From assembly GCA_016295005.1 (NCBI GenBank), contig JAEDMA010000003.1:1-35491 (forward strand): 35,491 bases of DNA, written 5' to 3'. The notes beneath the pieces are model-generated. The model ran no database searches and was not told the DNA's origin. It was given only the letters and a program-made list of their open reading frames with translations. Positions 1-7,911 of the stretch are shown here, piece by piece. The translations under genes and the position numbers were made by a program. The stretch is from Christensenellaceae bacterium (GTDB lineage Bacteria; Bacillota; Clostridia; Christensenellales; Borkfalkiaceae). Positions within the stretch are counted from its first letter, which is position 1; each line of letters begins with the position of its first letter.

Positions 1-528
<528 letters not shown>

Positions 529-745
529 ATTATTTAAAGCCGAGAACTTAATCTCAACTGCTCTAACGAATTTCGCTATATTAGCGTATTGTCATTTAAT
601 GACTGTTTTAAAGTACATATTTTATACTTCAAAGATTTTGACAGAAACTTTCAAAATAACTATTATTTTGTCTTATTTCCTTCTATTCAATTTTTAAACA
701 ACCTCCGTCAACTTCGGTTGACGTTGCCGTCGTCCTTGCGACAGC
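529..745 (-). other. 16S rRNA 5' leader
   Basis: This is the transcribed leader between the proximal rRNA promoter and the mature 16S end, about 215 nt. It contains a hairpin at about 700-725 (GTCAAC-CGAA-GTTGAC, flanked by CAAC/GTTG) and a CTTTGAA element near 630 that resembles the boxA antitermination site. No coding region is credible here; the frame at 589-843 has no ribosome-binding site and biased AT-rich composition. Confidence 0.7.
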
Positions 746-751
746 CTATAC

Positions 752-780
752 ATAATAACACAGGCGGTTTTTATTGTCAA
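752..780 (-). promoter_or_regulatory. rRNA promoter, proximal
   Basis: On the minus strand the -35 is TTGACA (775-780), the spacer is 17 nt and the -10 is TATTAT (752-757). An A-tract-rich stretch directly upstream (about 785-825) resembles an UP element, as expected for a strong rRNA promoter. Confidence 0.88.
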
Positions 781-947
781 GCAATTTTCAAAACTTTTTT
801 AATTTTTTTTGAATTTTTTTTGACCACAAAATATTGTGTTTGACTTTCTTTCAAGCTCAATATTTTGTTTCCGCAAATGCTCAAATCGTTTGTAATTTAC
901 TTACGATTTGGTATGTACAACGCTCTCTTAATTAGTGAGCATATCGA

Positions 948-976
948 ATTATATATTAGATTGAATTTTAAGTCAA
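948..976 (-). promoter_or_regulatory. rRNA promoter, distal
   Basis: On the minus strand the -35 is TTGACT (971-976), the spacer is 17 nt and the -10 is TATAAT (948-953). A-tracts lie upstream, as at the proximal promoter. Tandem promoters about 200 bp apart are typical of rRNA operons. Confidence 0.82.
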
Positions 977-1210
977 GCGATTTTCACTGCTTTTTTAAAC
1001 TTTTTCGATTTTTTTCGACTTTTTATATCAGAAGACTCTCTCCTTTCAACTCTGAATCCGAGAGTCACCCCAAATATAAACATTATATATATTATAAGAA
1101 GCAAAGTTTTTGTCTTACGATAAAAACTTTTATAACCTTAACGGTTTTTTCAAAAACTTGCGTTTTTGCCTTTTTACATTCTTACAAAAAGGGCAAATTA
1201 AGATATTTAC
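977..1210. other. AT-rich intergenic region between divergent promoters
   Basis: No gene is credible in this stretch. It holds the upstream A-tracts of the distal rRNA promoter and a perfect 9-bp A/T inverted repeat (AAAGTTTTT 1103-1111, AAAAACTTT 1122-1130) without a clear U-tract on either strand. The frame at 865-1263 lacks a ribosome-binding site and matches no family I know. Confidence 0.5.
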
Positions 1211-1239
1211 TTGTTAAAAGCGTCCGTATGTGGTATCAT
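1211..1239 (+). promoter_or_regulatory. promoter of nfnAB
   Basis: TTGTTA (1211-1216), a 17-nt spacer and TATCAT (1234-1239) lie upstream of nfnA. The predicted start near 1246 leaves a leader of about 60 nt with a GGGAGA ribosome-binding site. Confidence 0.7.
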
Positions 1240-1307
1240 TTATTTAAAAAGAGATATTCTTAAAATACGTGCGTGTTTTAACGCGATATATTTTTCGGGA
1301 GAAAATT

Positions 1308-2150
1308 ATGTTCAAGATAACCGACAAAAAAATTCTTAACCCTACAGTTACAAAAATAACGATTAACGCCCCTTACGTTTCAGCGAAAGCGGAAGCGGGG
1401 CAATTCATTATTTTGCGAGTCGATAATGACGGAGAGAGAATCCCCCTGACGATTGCCGACTTCGACAGAGAAAAAGGCACCGTTTCGGTCATATTTCAGA
1501 TTGTGGGCGCGACAACCTATCTTCTTAACAGATTAAACGTCGGCGACTGCCTTGCGGATTTTGTCGGTCCGCTCGGTAACCCCACGGAAACGGAAGGATT
1601 AAAAAAAGTTGCGGTTATCGGCGGCGGCGTAGGCTGCGCGATTGCTCTCCCCGTGGCGAAAAAACTTCACGGGCAGGGCGCGACCGTTCATTCCGTAGTT
1701 GGATTCAGAAATAAAGACTTGGTTATTTTAGAAGACGAATTCAAAAAAGTTTCGGATAAATACCTTCTTATGAGCGACGACGGATCGGCAGGCGAAAAAG
1801 GGTTGGTTACCGACGCCCTTAAAAAACTTATCGAAAGCGGCGAAAAATACGACGAAGTTATCGCGATAGGTCCTCTTATGATGATGAAGTTCGTTTGCAA
1901 ACTCACGAAAGAGTACGGTATAAAAACGGTTGTCAGCATGAACCCCGTAATGATTGACGGTACGGGTATGTGCGGCGGTTGCAGGCTTTCCGTCGGCGGA
2001 AAAACCAAATTCGCATGCGTGGACGGTCCCGATTTCGACGGACACGAAGTAGATTTCGACGTGGCGATGAATCGCGGCAGAAATTACCGTGAATGGGAAA
2101 AACACAAATACGAAGAGACGTGCAATCTTTTTAAAAAGGAGATAAAATAA
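1308..2150 (+). CDS. nfnA: NADH-dependent ferredoxin:NADP+ oxidoreductase, small subunit (NfnA)
   Basis: This is the FAD/NAD-binding, [2Fe-2S] subunit of the electron-bifurcating NfnAB complex, which couples NADPH, NADH and reduced ferredoxin in the cytoplasm. The 280-residue protein has the ferredoxin-reductase FAD motif RIPLTI (44-49), a nucleotide-binding GGGVG (105-109) and a C-terminal iron-sulfur motif with Cys222, Cys225 and Cys237. It also resembles the electron-transfer subunit of dihydroorotate dehydrogenase, but the adjacent GltD-like gene points to Nfn. The ATG at 1308 is chosen over an upstream in-frame start at 1269 because GGGAGA sits just before it and the length then fits the family. 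It is co-transcribed with the next gene, one base away. Confidence 0.9.
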   Translation: MFKITDKKILNPTVTKITINAPYVSAKAEAGQFIILRVDNDGERIPLTIADFDREKGTVSVIFQIVGATTYLLNRLNVGDCLADFVGPLGNPTETEGLKKVAVIGGGVGCAIALPVAKKLHGQGATVHSVVGFRNKDLVILEDEFKKVSDKYLLMSDDGSAGEKGLVTDALKKLIESGEKYDEVIAIGPLMMMKFVCKLTKEYGIKTVVSMNPVMIDGTGMCGGCRLSVGGKTKFACVDGPDFDGHEVDFDVAMNRGRNYREWEKHKYEETCNLFKKEIK

Positions 2151-2151
2151 A

Positions 2152-3534
2152 ATGCCGAATATGTCCTTAAAGAAAACTGAAATGCCGACGCAGGCGCCGA
2201 GCGAACGAAACAAAAATTTTAAAGAAGTTGCGCTCGGATATTCCGAAGACCAAGCGCTTAAAGAAGCCGAAAGATGTTTAAACTGCAAAAAAAAACCTTG
2301 CGTGGCGGGCTGCCCCGTTATGATTAAAATCCCCGATTTCATTGCGAAAGTCAGAGAAAAAGATTACGAAGGAGCGTATCGGATTATTTCCGAATCGTCT
2401 TCCCTGCCGGCGGTTTGCGGCAGAGTTTGTCCGCAAGAAAATCAATGCGAAAAATTCTGCGTAAGAGCGATTAAAGGCGAAGCGGTCGGCATAGGACGGC
2501 TGGAAAGATTCGTAGCCGACTATCACAACTCCCACATGACGAAAAAAACGGTTAAACCCGCTTTTAACGGGAAAAAGGTTGCCGTTATAGGTTCGGGACC
2601 GTCGGGGCTGACGTGCGCCGGCGAACTCGCTAAAAAGGGTTACGACGTAACGATATTCGAAGCGCTGCACCTTGCGGGCGGCGTTCTGGTTTACGGAATC
2701 CCCGAATTCAGACTGCCGAAAGACATAGTCCGCAAAGAGATAGAATCGTTGAAAGAAATCGGCGTTAAAATCGAAACGAATATGGTTATCGGCAAAGTTT
2801 TGTCCGTCGAAGAGCTCATAAAAAAGCACGATTTTAACGCTGTGTTTATCGGTTCGGGGGCGGGGCTTCCGAAGTTTATGGGAATAGACGGCGAAAACCT
2901 TAACGGCGTGTATTCGGCGAACGAATTCCTTACCCGCATAAACTTAATGAAAGCGTATAAAGACGACTCTTTCACACCTATTACTCACGGGAAGAAAGTG
3001 GCGGTCGTCGGCGGCGGAAACGTTGCCATGGACGCTGCCCGTTCCGCTTTGAGGCTCGGCGCGGAAGTTTCGGTTATTTACAGAAGAACGCTAAAAGAAC
3101 TTCCGGCGAGAAGAGAAGAAGTCGAACACGCTATGGAAGAAGGAATTAAATTCGAATTCCTTACCAACCCCGTGAAAATTAACGGCGACGAAAACGGCAG
3201 AGCAAATTCGATTACCTGCGTTAAAATGGAACTTTCGGAGCCCGACGCTTCGGGCAGAGCCAGACCGGTGGAAATAAAGGACAGCGAATTCGACATAGAA
3301 GCGGACGTGGTGATCATGGCGCTCGGAACTTCCCCGAATCCTCTTATCAAAAACACGACGGAAGGACTCGAAGTAAACGCGCGTGGCGGAATAGTTACCG
3401 ACGAACTCGGAAAAACTTCCGTTTATTCGGTTTACGCCGGCGGAGACGCGGTTACGGGCGCGGCGACGGTAATACTTGCTATGGGCGCGGGAAAAACCGC
3501 CGCCAAATCAATCGACGAACTTTTAAACAAATAA
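2152..3534 (+). CDS. nfnB: NADPH-binding large subunit of NfnAB (glutamate synthase small-chain-like)
   Basis: This is the GltD-like flavoprotein subunit that oxidises NADPH and bifurcates electrons to ferredoxin and, through NfnA, to NAD+. The N-terminus has two cysteine clusters for [4Fe-4S] centres (Cys42/45/50/54 and Cys89/93/99/103), followed by an FAD Rossmann motif GSGPSG (147-152), an NADPH-binding GGGNVA (287-292) and a C-terminal GGDA flavin motif. At 460 residues it is a typical length. AAGGAG at 2136-2141 supports the ATG at 2152; a second Met three codons later is possible. No glutamate synthase large subunit is nearby, which favours Nfn over GltD. Confidence 0.9.
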   Translation: MPNMSLKKTEMPTQAPSERNKNFKEVALGYSEDQALKEAERCLNCKKKPCVAGCPVMIKIPDFIAKVREKDYEGAYRIISESSSLPAVCGRVCPQENQCEKFCVRAIKGEAVGIGRLERFVADYHNSHMTKKTVKPAFNGKKVAVIGSGPSGLTCAGELAKKGYDVTIFEALHLAGGVLVYGIPEFRLPKDIVRKEIESLKEIGVKIETNMVIGKVLSVEELIKKHDFNAVFIGSGAGLPKFMGIDGENLNGVYSANEFLTRINLMKAYKDDSFTPITHGKKVAVVGGGNVAMDAARSALRLGAEVSVIYRRTLKELPARREEVEHAMEEGIKFEFLTNPVKINGDENGRANSITCVKMELSEPDASGRARPVEIKDSEFDIEADVVIMALGTSPNPLIKNTTEGLEVNARGGIVTDELGKTSVYSVYAGGDAVTGAATVILAMGAGKTAAKSIDELLNK

Positions 3535-3570
3535 TTTGCCGAAAAAATATTTTGTATTTTAAAAAGTTTT

Positions 3571-3608
3571 CCCCCGTTTCGAACGCATTTTCGAAACGGG
3601 GGTTTTAA
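3571..3608 (+). terminator. bidirectional terminator after nfnAB
   Basis: A perfect 13-bp stem (3571-3583 with 3590-3602) around a CGCATT loop is followed by T-rich sequence. It separates convergent nfnB and the MFS gene. Confidence 0.9.
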
Positions 3609-3648
3609 TTTTTACTTTTAAAGTTTTAATTTCACCGACTATTATTTA

Positions 3649-4932
3649 TCAGTCGTCGGAAGAAGCGAGCATTTCTAGTTTGTCTTTCGGGGCGACGGGT
3701 TTATTGTCGCCGTGGCGAACGAACAACATCGTAACGAAAGCAAGACCCACGCACACCGCCGCGTACGGGAAAAGCGGCAACATATTACCTGCAAAGTCCA
3801 TAATCGCGCCCGACAAAATCGGGGTAAGCACCTGCGCCGCCATGGAAGCGGTGTAATAATAACCGGTATATTTACCTACGTCGCCTTCTTTTGTGAGTTC
3901 CACAACCATCGGGAAAGAGTTTACGTTAATGGTTGCCCAGCCGATACCCGCTAAGGCGAACAATCCGTACATAACGAACACGGGCGCTCCTTCTCTTAAG
4001 AATGACGCCGAAAGGAACGCCGCGAAAAGCATTGCAACCCCTGCGAGAATGGTTTTCTTTCTGCCTATTTTAGAAGCGACAATTCCTACGGGAATAAACG
4101 AAACGATTGCCGCGCCCTGCGCGATAAGCATAGTCGTGTTATAATCCTGATTAAGAACGTTAGTCGCGTAAGGAGAATATTTGCTCGTAACGGCGTTATA
4201 ACCCATATACCACAACGCGACGGAAGCGAGAATAAAGAGCAACGAAGAAAGTTGACCTTTGGAAAGTTTGCCCTTGCACTCTTCCCTTTCTTCCGCTTCT
4301 TTATCGGGGAAATAAAGTTCGGTATCTCTTAACATTTCGTTTGCCCACTGCGGTTCTTTTACCGTGGAGAAAAAAACCACGAGACCGAGAAGCATAAGAT
4401 CGCACGTTGCGGCAATGTAGAGATAAAAGTCGGTTTTTCCTTCTTCGCTCGTTTTGAAAATTATTCCTAAAACAAGAACGATTATGCCGCCTGCCGTACC
4501 CATAAGGTTAATTACGGCGTTGGCTTTGGAGCGATAGGGTTTTACGGTTACGTCCGGCATCAAAGCGACTGCGGGCGAACGGAAAACCGCCATTGCGACA
4601 AGCACTAAAAGAAGAACGAGAATTAACAGCCAAAGGTCGTTTATTACGGGGATATACAAATACGCCATAACCGCGGCGATACAACCTATAATGATAAAGG
4701 GCGTTCTTTTGCCGTAGCGAGAATTCGTTTTATCCGATAAGGATCCGAACAGCGGAAGCAAAAACACCGCCAAAATATTATCGAGAGCCATTATTACGCC
4801 GGAAACGGTCTGATTCAGCCCGAATTTGTTGGTTAAAATGAGTGGCATAACGTTGTCGTAACTTTGCCAGAACGCCGAGATAATAAAGAAAGCGAATCCG
4901 ACGAGAATAACTCTTTTATAGTTTAATTTCAT
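3649..4932 (-). CDS. MFS transporter (GPH/SLC45-like)
   Basis: This is a polytopic membrane protein of 427 residues with about 12 predicted hydrophobic segments. The loop 2-3 signature GSLSDKTNSRYGKRTP resembles the sugar-cation symporter (GPH/SLC45) branch of the major facilitator superfamily. The substrate cannot be read from the sequence; a glycoside or hexuronide is the usual guess for this branch. The start is ATG 4932, preceded at 7 nt by AAGGGG; a TTG six bases upstream is ignored. It is a single-gene unit with its own promoter (4964-4992) and the shared terminator at 3571-3602. Confidence 0.82.
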   Translation of the reverse strand: MKLNYKRVILVGFAFFIISAFWQSYDNVMPLILTNKFGLNQTVSGVIMALDNILAVFLLPLFGSLSDKTNSRYGKRTPFIIIGCIAAVMAYLYIPVINDLWLLILVLLLVLVAMAVFRSPAVALMPDVTVKPYRSKANAVINLMGTAGGIIVLVLGIIFKTSEEGKTDFYLYIAATCDLMLLGLVVFFSTVKEPQWANEMLRDTELYFPDKEAEEREECKGKLSKGQLSSLLFILASVALWYMGYNAVTSKYSPYATNVLNQDYNTTMLIAQGAAIVSFIPVGIVASKIGRKKTILAGVAMLFAAFLSASFLREGAPVFVMYGLFALAGIGWATINVNSFPMVVELTKEGDVGKYTGYYYTASMAAQVLTPILSGAIMDFAGNMLPLFPYAAVCVGLAFVTMLFVRHGDNKPVAPKDKLEMLASSDD

Positions 4933-4963
4933 AAACAATCCCCTTTTTTAAATACCGTAACAT

Positions 4964-4992
4964 ATTTTATCACAACAAGTAACGTTTGTCTA
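4964..4992 (-). promoter_or_regulatory. promoter of the MFS transporter
   Basis: On the minus strand TAGACA (4987-4992), a 17-nt spacer and TAAAAT (4964-4969). Confidence 0.7.
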
Positions 4993-5005
4993 TACCGAAA
5001 TACGC

Positions 5006-5034
5006 TTGAATTTTACTTTTTTTTATGATAAAAT
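5006..5034 (+). promoter_or_regulatory. promoter of dUTPase-like gene, leaderless arrangement
   Basis: TTGAAT (5006-5011), a 17-nt spacer and TAAAAT (5029-5034). The ATG begins at 5041, seven positions after the -10, which is where transcription should start. There is no Shine-Dalgarno in the six bases between. Confidence 0.78.
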
Positions 5035-5040
5035 ACGGGT

Positions 5041-5514
5041 ATGAAAAGAATTGCGCAATTTTATAAAGTAAGCAAAACGGAATTTTTAAAATCGGGCGGC
5101 GAAGAAGAATATTTAAACGTTTCTTTGCCGAAACGCGCCACGAGCGGCAGCGCGGGATACGATTTTTTCGCCCCGAAAGAATATACTCTTTTACCCAGGG
5201 AAACGGTAAAAATTCCCACGGGAATAAGGGTTAAAATCGACGACGGCTGGGTTTTGACCATTTTCCCGAGAAGCAGTTTGGGATTTAAGTATAAACTTCG
5301 TCTGGATAACACCGTGGGAATAATCGACAGCGATTATTATTACGCCGAAAACGAAGGGCATATTTTTATAAAACTCACTAACTGCGGAGATAAGCCTTTA
5401 ACTATCGAAAAAGGCAAGGCCTTTGCGCAGGGCGTCTTTTTGGAATACGGCGTTACCTACGACGACGACTCCGACGGCGTAAGAACGGGCGGTTTCGGCA
5501 GTACCGATAAGTAA
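5041..5514 (+). CDS. dUTP diphosphatase-like protein
   Basis: A dUTPase hydrolyses dUTP to dUMP and pyrophosphate, keeping uracil out of DNA; the active form is usually a homotrimer. The 157-residue protein has recognisable dUTPase motifs in order: AGYDFFAP (38-45), PRSSLGF (76-82), GIIDSDYY (93-100), GKAFAQGV (125-132) and the C-terminal RTGGFGST (148-155). Motif 3 carries extra residues before GHIFIKLTN, and the usual Arg of motif 4 is Ala, so this is a divergent clade and substrate specificity may differ. The ATG sits at the predicted transcription start, so the mRNA is probably leaderless. It forms a single-gene unit ended by the hairpin at 5576-5614. Confidence 0.85.
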   Translation: MKRIAQFYKVSKTEFLKSGGEEEYLNVSLPKRATSGSAGYDFFAPKEYTLLPRETVKIPTGIRVKIDDGWVLTIFPRSSLGFKYKLRLDNTVGIIDSDYYYAENEGHIFIKLTNCGDKPLTIEKGKAFAQGVFLEYGVTYDDDSDGVRTGGFGSTDK

Positions 5515-5575
5515 TAATATTATGCAATCGCAACGCCGCCGATTACGGCGTTTAACCCTGTTTAACGAAAAAATT

Positions 5576-5618
5576 AAAGCGAAAGAGTTTGTTTTAATCA
5601 ATCCCTTTCGCTTTTTTT
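5576..5618 (+). terminator. bidirectional terminator between dUTPase-like and PH-like genes
   Basis: A 10-bp stem (AAAGCGAAAG 5576-5585 with CTTTCGCTTT 5605-5614) is followed by T's on the plus strand and by AATTTTTT on the minus strand. A smaller hairpin (AACGCCG/CGGCGTT) lies at about 5531-5552. Confidence 0.82.
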
Positions 5619-5621
5619 GTT

Positions 5622-6113
5622 TTATTTTTTCTTTTTGTTCAGCAACGCTTTGCCGAACTTACCGAGCGTGTTTGCCAATCCGCCCGAAACGCCGTTAGTA
5701 ATCATATTGCTTGTCGTTTCCACGGTGTCAATACCGAACGTGTCGTCGATAAGGTCGATAGTTTCTTTAACCTTTTTCGCTCCTCTTTGCATTCCCGTTT
5801 CACCCGTCAGCAATTTTTTTACCGCGCCGACGAATTTATGTATCTCGAAGTATGCCAAAAACTCTATTTTTACTTCGGTATCGGTCAGGTAAATTTCGGC
5901 AGAATTTCCTTTTGTCCTTATATGCGGAACGCCTTCGTACATTTTAATGTCGGTTACGGGATAAGTAAATACTTTAACTTCTTTTTTCTTCTTATTGATA
6001 AAAATAAGGTTAATATTAGTTAAAATCATCTCGGTAACGCCTTTTTCTCCCGTAAGCCATACGTCGCTTTTATATAAAACGACTTCTTCCGCGCCTAATT
6101 TGTAGTTTTCCAT
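5622..6113 (-). CDS. PH-like domain protein of unknown function
   Basis: This is a 163-residue soluble protein with no signal peptide. The first 100 residues are beta-rich and look like a bacterial PH/GRAM-type domain, starting with a 'gE.v.l.k.dvw.tg' strand pattern and ending in a helix (residues about 88-105). The C-terminal third has a Gly/Thr-rich stretch and ends in a lysine cluster. I do not recognise a named family beyond the fold guess. The ATG at 6113 follows a strong AAGGAG; the frame stays open upstream to 6284, but that part overlaps the structured RNA and its terminator, so I reject it. A weak promoter (TTTACA, 18 nt, TATATA) may lie just before it at about 6126-6155. Confidence 0.65.
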   Translation of the reverse strand: MENYKLGAEEVVLYKSDVWLTGEKGVTEMILTNINLIFINKKKKEVKVFTYPVTDIKMYEGVPHIRTKGNSAEIYLTDTEVKIEFLAYFEIHKFVGAVKKLLTGETGMQRGAKKVKETIDLIDDTFGIDTVETTSNMITNGVSGGLANTLGKFGKALLNKKKK

Positions 6114-6167
6114 AACAATCTCTCCTTTATATAATTTCTCCTGATACCCTGTGTAAATTTCGCGAAT

Positions 6168-6197
6168 AAAAAAATGCGCCGACCGAAGCCGACGCAC
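6168..6197 (-). terminator. UUCG-tetraloop terminator of the ncRNA candidate
   Basis: On the minus strand a 10-bp GC-rich stem (6188-6197 with 6174-6183, including G-U pairs) is closed by a UUCG loop and followed by seven T's. Confidence 0.85.
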
Positions 6198-6357
6198 ATA
6201 AACACGAACTTCGATAGTCGCCAAACTAACTTTATGCAAAAAGGAAATTCCCATAACAGCACAAACAAAGTCCGTATTTAACAAAATACATTATCGCTAT
6301 TATGGAAAATAACAAGAAAAAATATACTTTTCCCTTTCTATTAAGTTAGTTTGGCAT
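6168..6357 (-). ncRNA. candidate structured non-coding RNA, about 190 nt
   Basis: An isolated transcription unit lies between two genes. On the minus strand a strong promoter (6363-6391) starts RNA at about 6357. The RNA can fold into nested helices: a 13-bp closing stem (6343-6355 with 6220-6232), a bulged 8-bp helix (6329-6337 with 6240-6247), a 12-bp helix (6296-6307 with 6248-6260) and an apical 6-bp hairpin (6274-6289). It ends in a separate 10-bp hairpin with a UUCG tetraloop (6174-6197) followed by seven U's. The upstream ppa terminator isolates it. Size and elongated shape recall 6S RNA, but a riboswitch for the gene at 5622-6113 is also possible. I do not recognise its sequence. Confidence 0.65.
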
Positions 6358-6362
6358 AAAAT

Positions 6363-6391
6363 ATTATATCACAATACGCTTTTAATTACAA
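6363..6391 (-). promoter_or_regulatory. promoter of the ncRNA candidate
   Basis: On the minus strand TTGTAA (6386-6391), a 17-nt spacer and a perfect TATAAT (6363-6368). Transcription would begin within two bases of the closing stem of the RNA. Confidence 0.75.
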
Positions 6392-6403
6392 CACATTAAA
6401 AGA

Positions 6404-6436
6404 AAAACCCGAGCCTTATAAACTCGGGTTTTCTGT
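6404..6436 (-). terminator. terminator of the glpK-hydrolase-ppa unit
   Basis: A 10-bp stem AAAACCCGAG/CTCGGGTTTT (6404-6413 with 6423-6432) has T-rich sequence on both sides, so it may work in both directions. Confidence 0.88.
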
Positions 6437-6450
6437 TTTTAATAATTATT

Positions 6451-6987
6451 TTATTCTTTGCCGTATTTATCTTCGTATCTTTTCATGGAATCGATTACGA
6501 TTTTTACGGCTTTTTCTCTGCCGTCGGCTTGTTCGACGGCAGTTTCCATTCCTTCCAGATTTTTATATACCGAAAAAAAATGCCTCATCTCCTCGAAGAT
6601 ATGCATGGGCAATTCTTTTATGTCGGTAAAAATGTTATACGTAGGGTCGGAAAAAGGTATCGCGATAATTTTTTCGTCGCGCCTGCCGTTATCCACCATA
6701 GATATAACGCCTATGGGATACGCCCGGCAAAGAGTAAGCGGTTCAAGCGATTCCGAACAGAGCAACAGCACGTCGAGCGGGTCGTCGTCGTCGCCCAACG
6801 TTTTGGGAATAAACCCGTAATTCGCGGGATAATGTGTGGAAGTATATAAAATTCTGTCGAGAATTATGTACCCCGTTTCTTTATCCATTTCGTACTTCTT
6901 TTTACTGCCCTTGCTTATTTCTATAACGCAGATAAAGTCTTCGGGTTTGATACGGTCTTTCGATATATCGTGCCAGACGCTTCTCAT
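6451..6987 (-). CDS. ppa: inorganic pyrophosphatase, family I
   Basis: This soluble enzyme hydrolyses pyrophosphate to phosphate, pulling biosynthetic reactions forward. The 178-residue protein contains the family I core: the YEMDKETG strand (32-39), NYGFIPKTLGDDDDPLDVLL (56-75) with the metal-binding acidic cluster, and a later DIKELP segment. The length fits the bacterial family. The ATG at 6987 is preceded by AAGGAG with 6-nt spacing; a seven-codon N-terminal extension is possible but lacks support. It is last in the glpK-hydrolase-ppa series, 33 nt after the hydrolase gene. Confidence 0.92.
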   Translation of the reverse strand: MRSVWHDISKDRIKPEDFICVIEISKGSKKKYEMDKETGYIILDRILYTSTHYPANYGFIPKTLGDDDDPLDVLLLCSESLEPLTLCRAYPIGVISMVDNGRRDEKIIAIPFSDPTYNIFTDIKELPMHIFEEMRHFFSVYKNLEGMETAVEQADGREKAVKIVIDSMKRYEDKYGKE

Positions 6988-7020
6988 TTTTTTCTCCTTT
7001 TTTCTCACTTTAAATATTTA

Positions 7021-7911
7021 TTATTCGTCGATAGCGCCGTCGCAGAATTCTTTAATCGCGCGGTAGGCTTCGGCTTTATCTTTATCGTTAAGGTACTCGT
7101 GACGAACGCCGTCCTGAATCAGCGCGGAAGTTTTCGCGCCGTAACCGTCGTAAACTTTTTTAAGTTTAAGCACCCCTTTGGAAAAATTGCCGACGGGGTC
7201 GTCGCTGCCCGCAATTAAAAACACGGGAAGCCCTTTAAGATTGCTTAACTTATTCTTTTTATAAATTCTGCGAAGACCCGAAAAGAAACATTTATAAAAA
7301 TTGTAACTCATAACGAAATCGCAATACTCGTCCTGTTTATATCTTTCCGCTTCTTCGGGAAGAGAAGATATGAAAGACGTTCCGCCGAGTTTTTTCTCGT
7401 ACGCGCCGAAAGAAAGTTTGCATAAAAGGTTGGCTTTCGCCTTTTTACCTTTAAACGCGCAACCGATATTCGCTATAAACTTTCCCGCAGGCACAAAAGC
7501 CTGTTTCATATAACAACTTCCGCCGACGACCGCGCCCTTAATATCTTTGGCGTGTCTTTCGATATATTCCTGCGTAAGGAAAGACCCGTAACTATGCCCG
7601 AAAATAACCACGGGAAGATTATATTTGTTTTTATAATACGTGGTAAGTTCGTGCAGGTCGGAAAGGGTGTTTTCCCAGATATCGCCGTCGGAATAACCGA
7701 GCGTGTCTTTATCCGTTTCACCGTGCGCTCTGTGGTCGTCGGCAAACACCGTATAACCGTTTTTCGCCATATACTCGGCGAATTCGTTATATCTGCCTGC
7801 GTGTTCCGCCATTCCGTGCGAAATCTGCAACAAGGCTTTGGGCTTTTCCGCCCGCCATTCGGTAACGGTAACTTCTTTTCCGTCTTTCATTTTAAGTTTA
7901 TATTTTATCAC
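7021..7911 (-). CDS. alpha/beta hydrolase, monoacylglycerol-lipase/lysophospholipase-like
   Basis: This 296-residue serine hydrolase belongs to the lysophospholipase/monoglyceride lipase group. It shows the oxyanion segment HGMAEH (32-37), the nucleophile elbow GHSYGS with Ser107, a catalytic Asp in GSDDPVG and a catalytic His in GVRHEYLND. No signal peptide is seen. The GTG start at 7911 overlaps the glpK stop as GTGA, with AAAGGTG 7 nt upstream, so translation is probably coupled to glpK; alternatives are GTG 7920 and ATG 7890. Coupling to glycerol kinase suggests the substrate yields glycerol. That function is an inference. Confidence 0.8.
   Translation of the reverse strand: MIKYKLKMKDGKEVTVTEWRAEKPKALLQISHGMAEHAGRYNEFAEYMAKNGYTVFADDHRAHGETDKDTLGYSDGDIWENTLSDLHELTTYYKNKYNLPVVIFGHSYGSFLTQEYIERHAKDIKGAVVGGSCYMKQAFVPAGKFIANIGCAFKGKKAKANLLCKLSFGAYEKKLGGTSFISSLPEEAERYKQDEYCDFVMSYNFYKCFFSGLRRIYKKNKLSNLKGLPVFLIAGSDDPVGNFSKGVLKLKKVYDGYGAKTSALIQDGVRHEYLNDKDKAEAYRAIKEFCDGAIDE

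Noticed and set aside
589..1263. AT-rich frames at 589-843 and 865-1263
   Set aside because: They cover the rRNA leader and both rRNA promoters, have no Shine-Dalgarno and no recognisable protein features.
6114..6284. N-terminal extension of the PH-like protein to 6284
   Set aside because: It would be read through the UUCG terminator hairpin and the closing helix of the ncRNA, while a strong Shine-Dalgarno supports ATG 6113.
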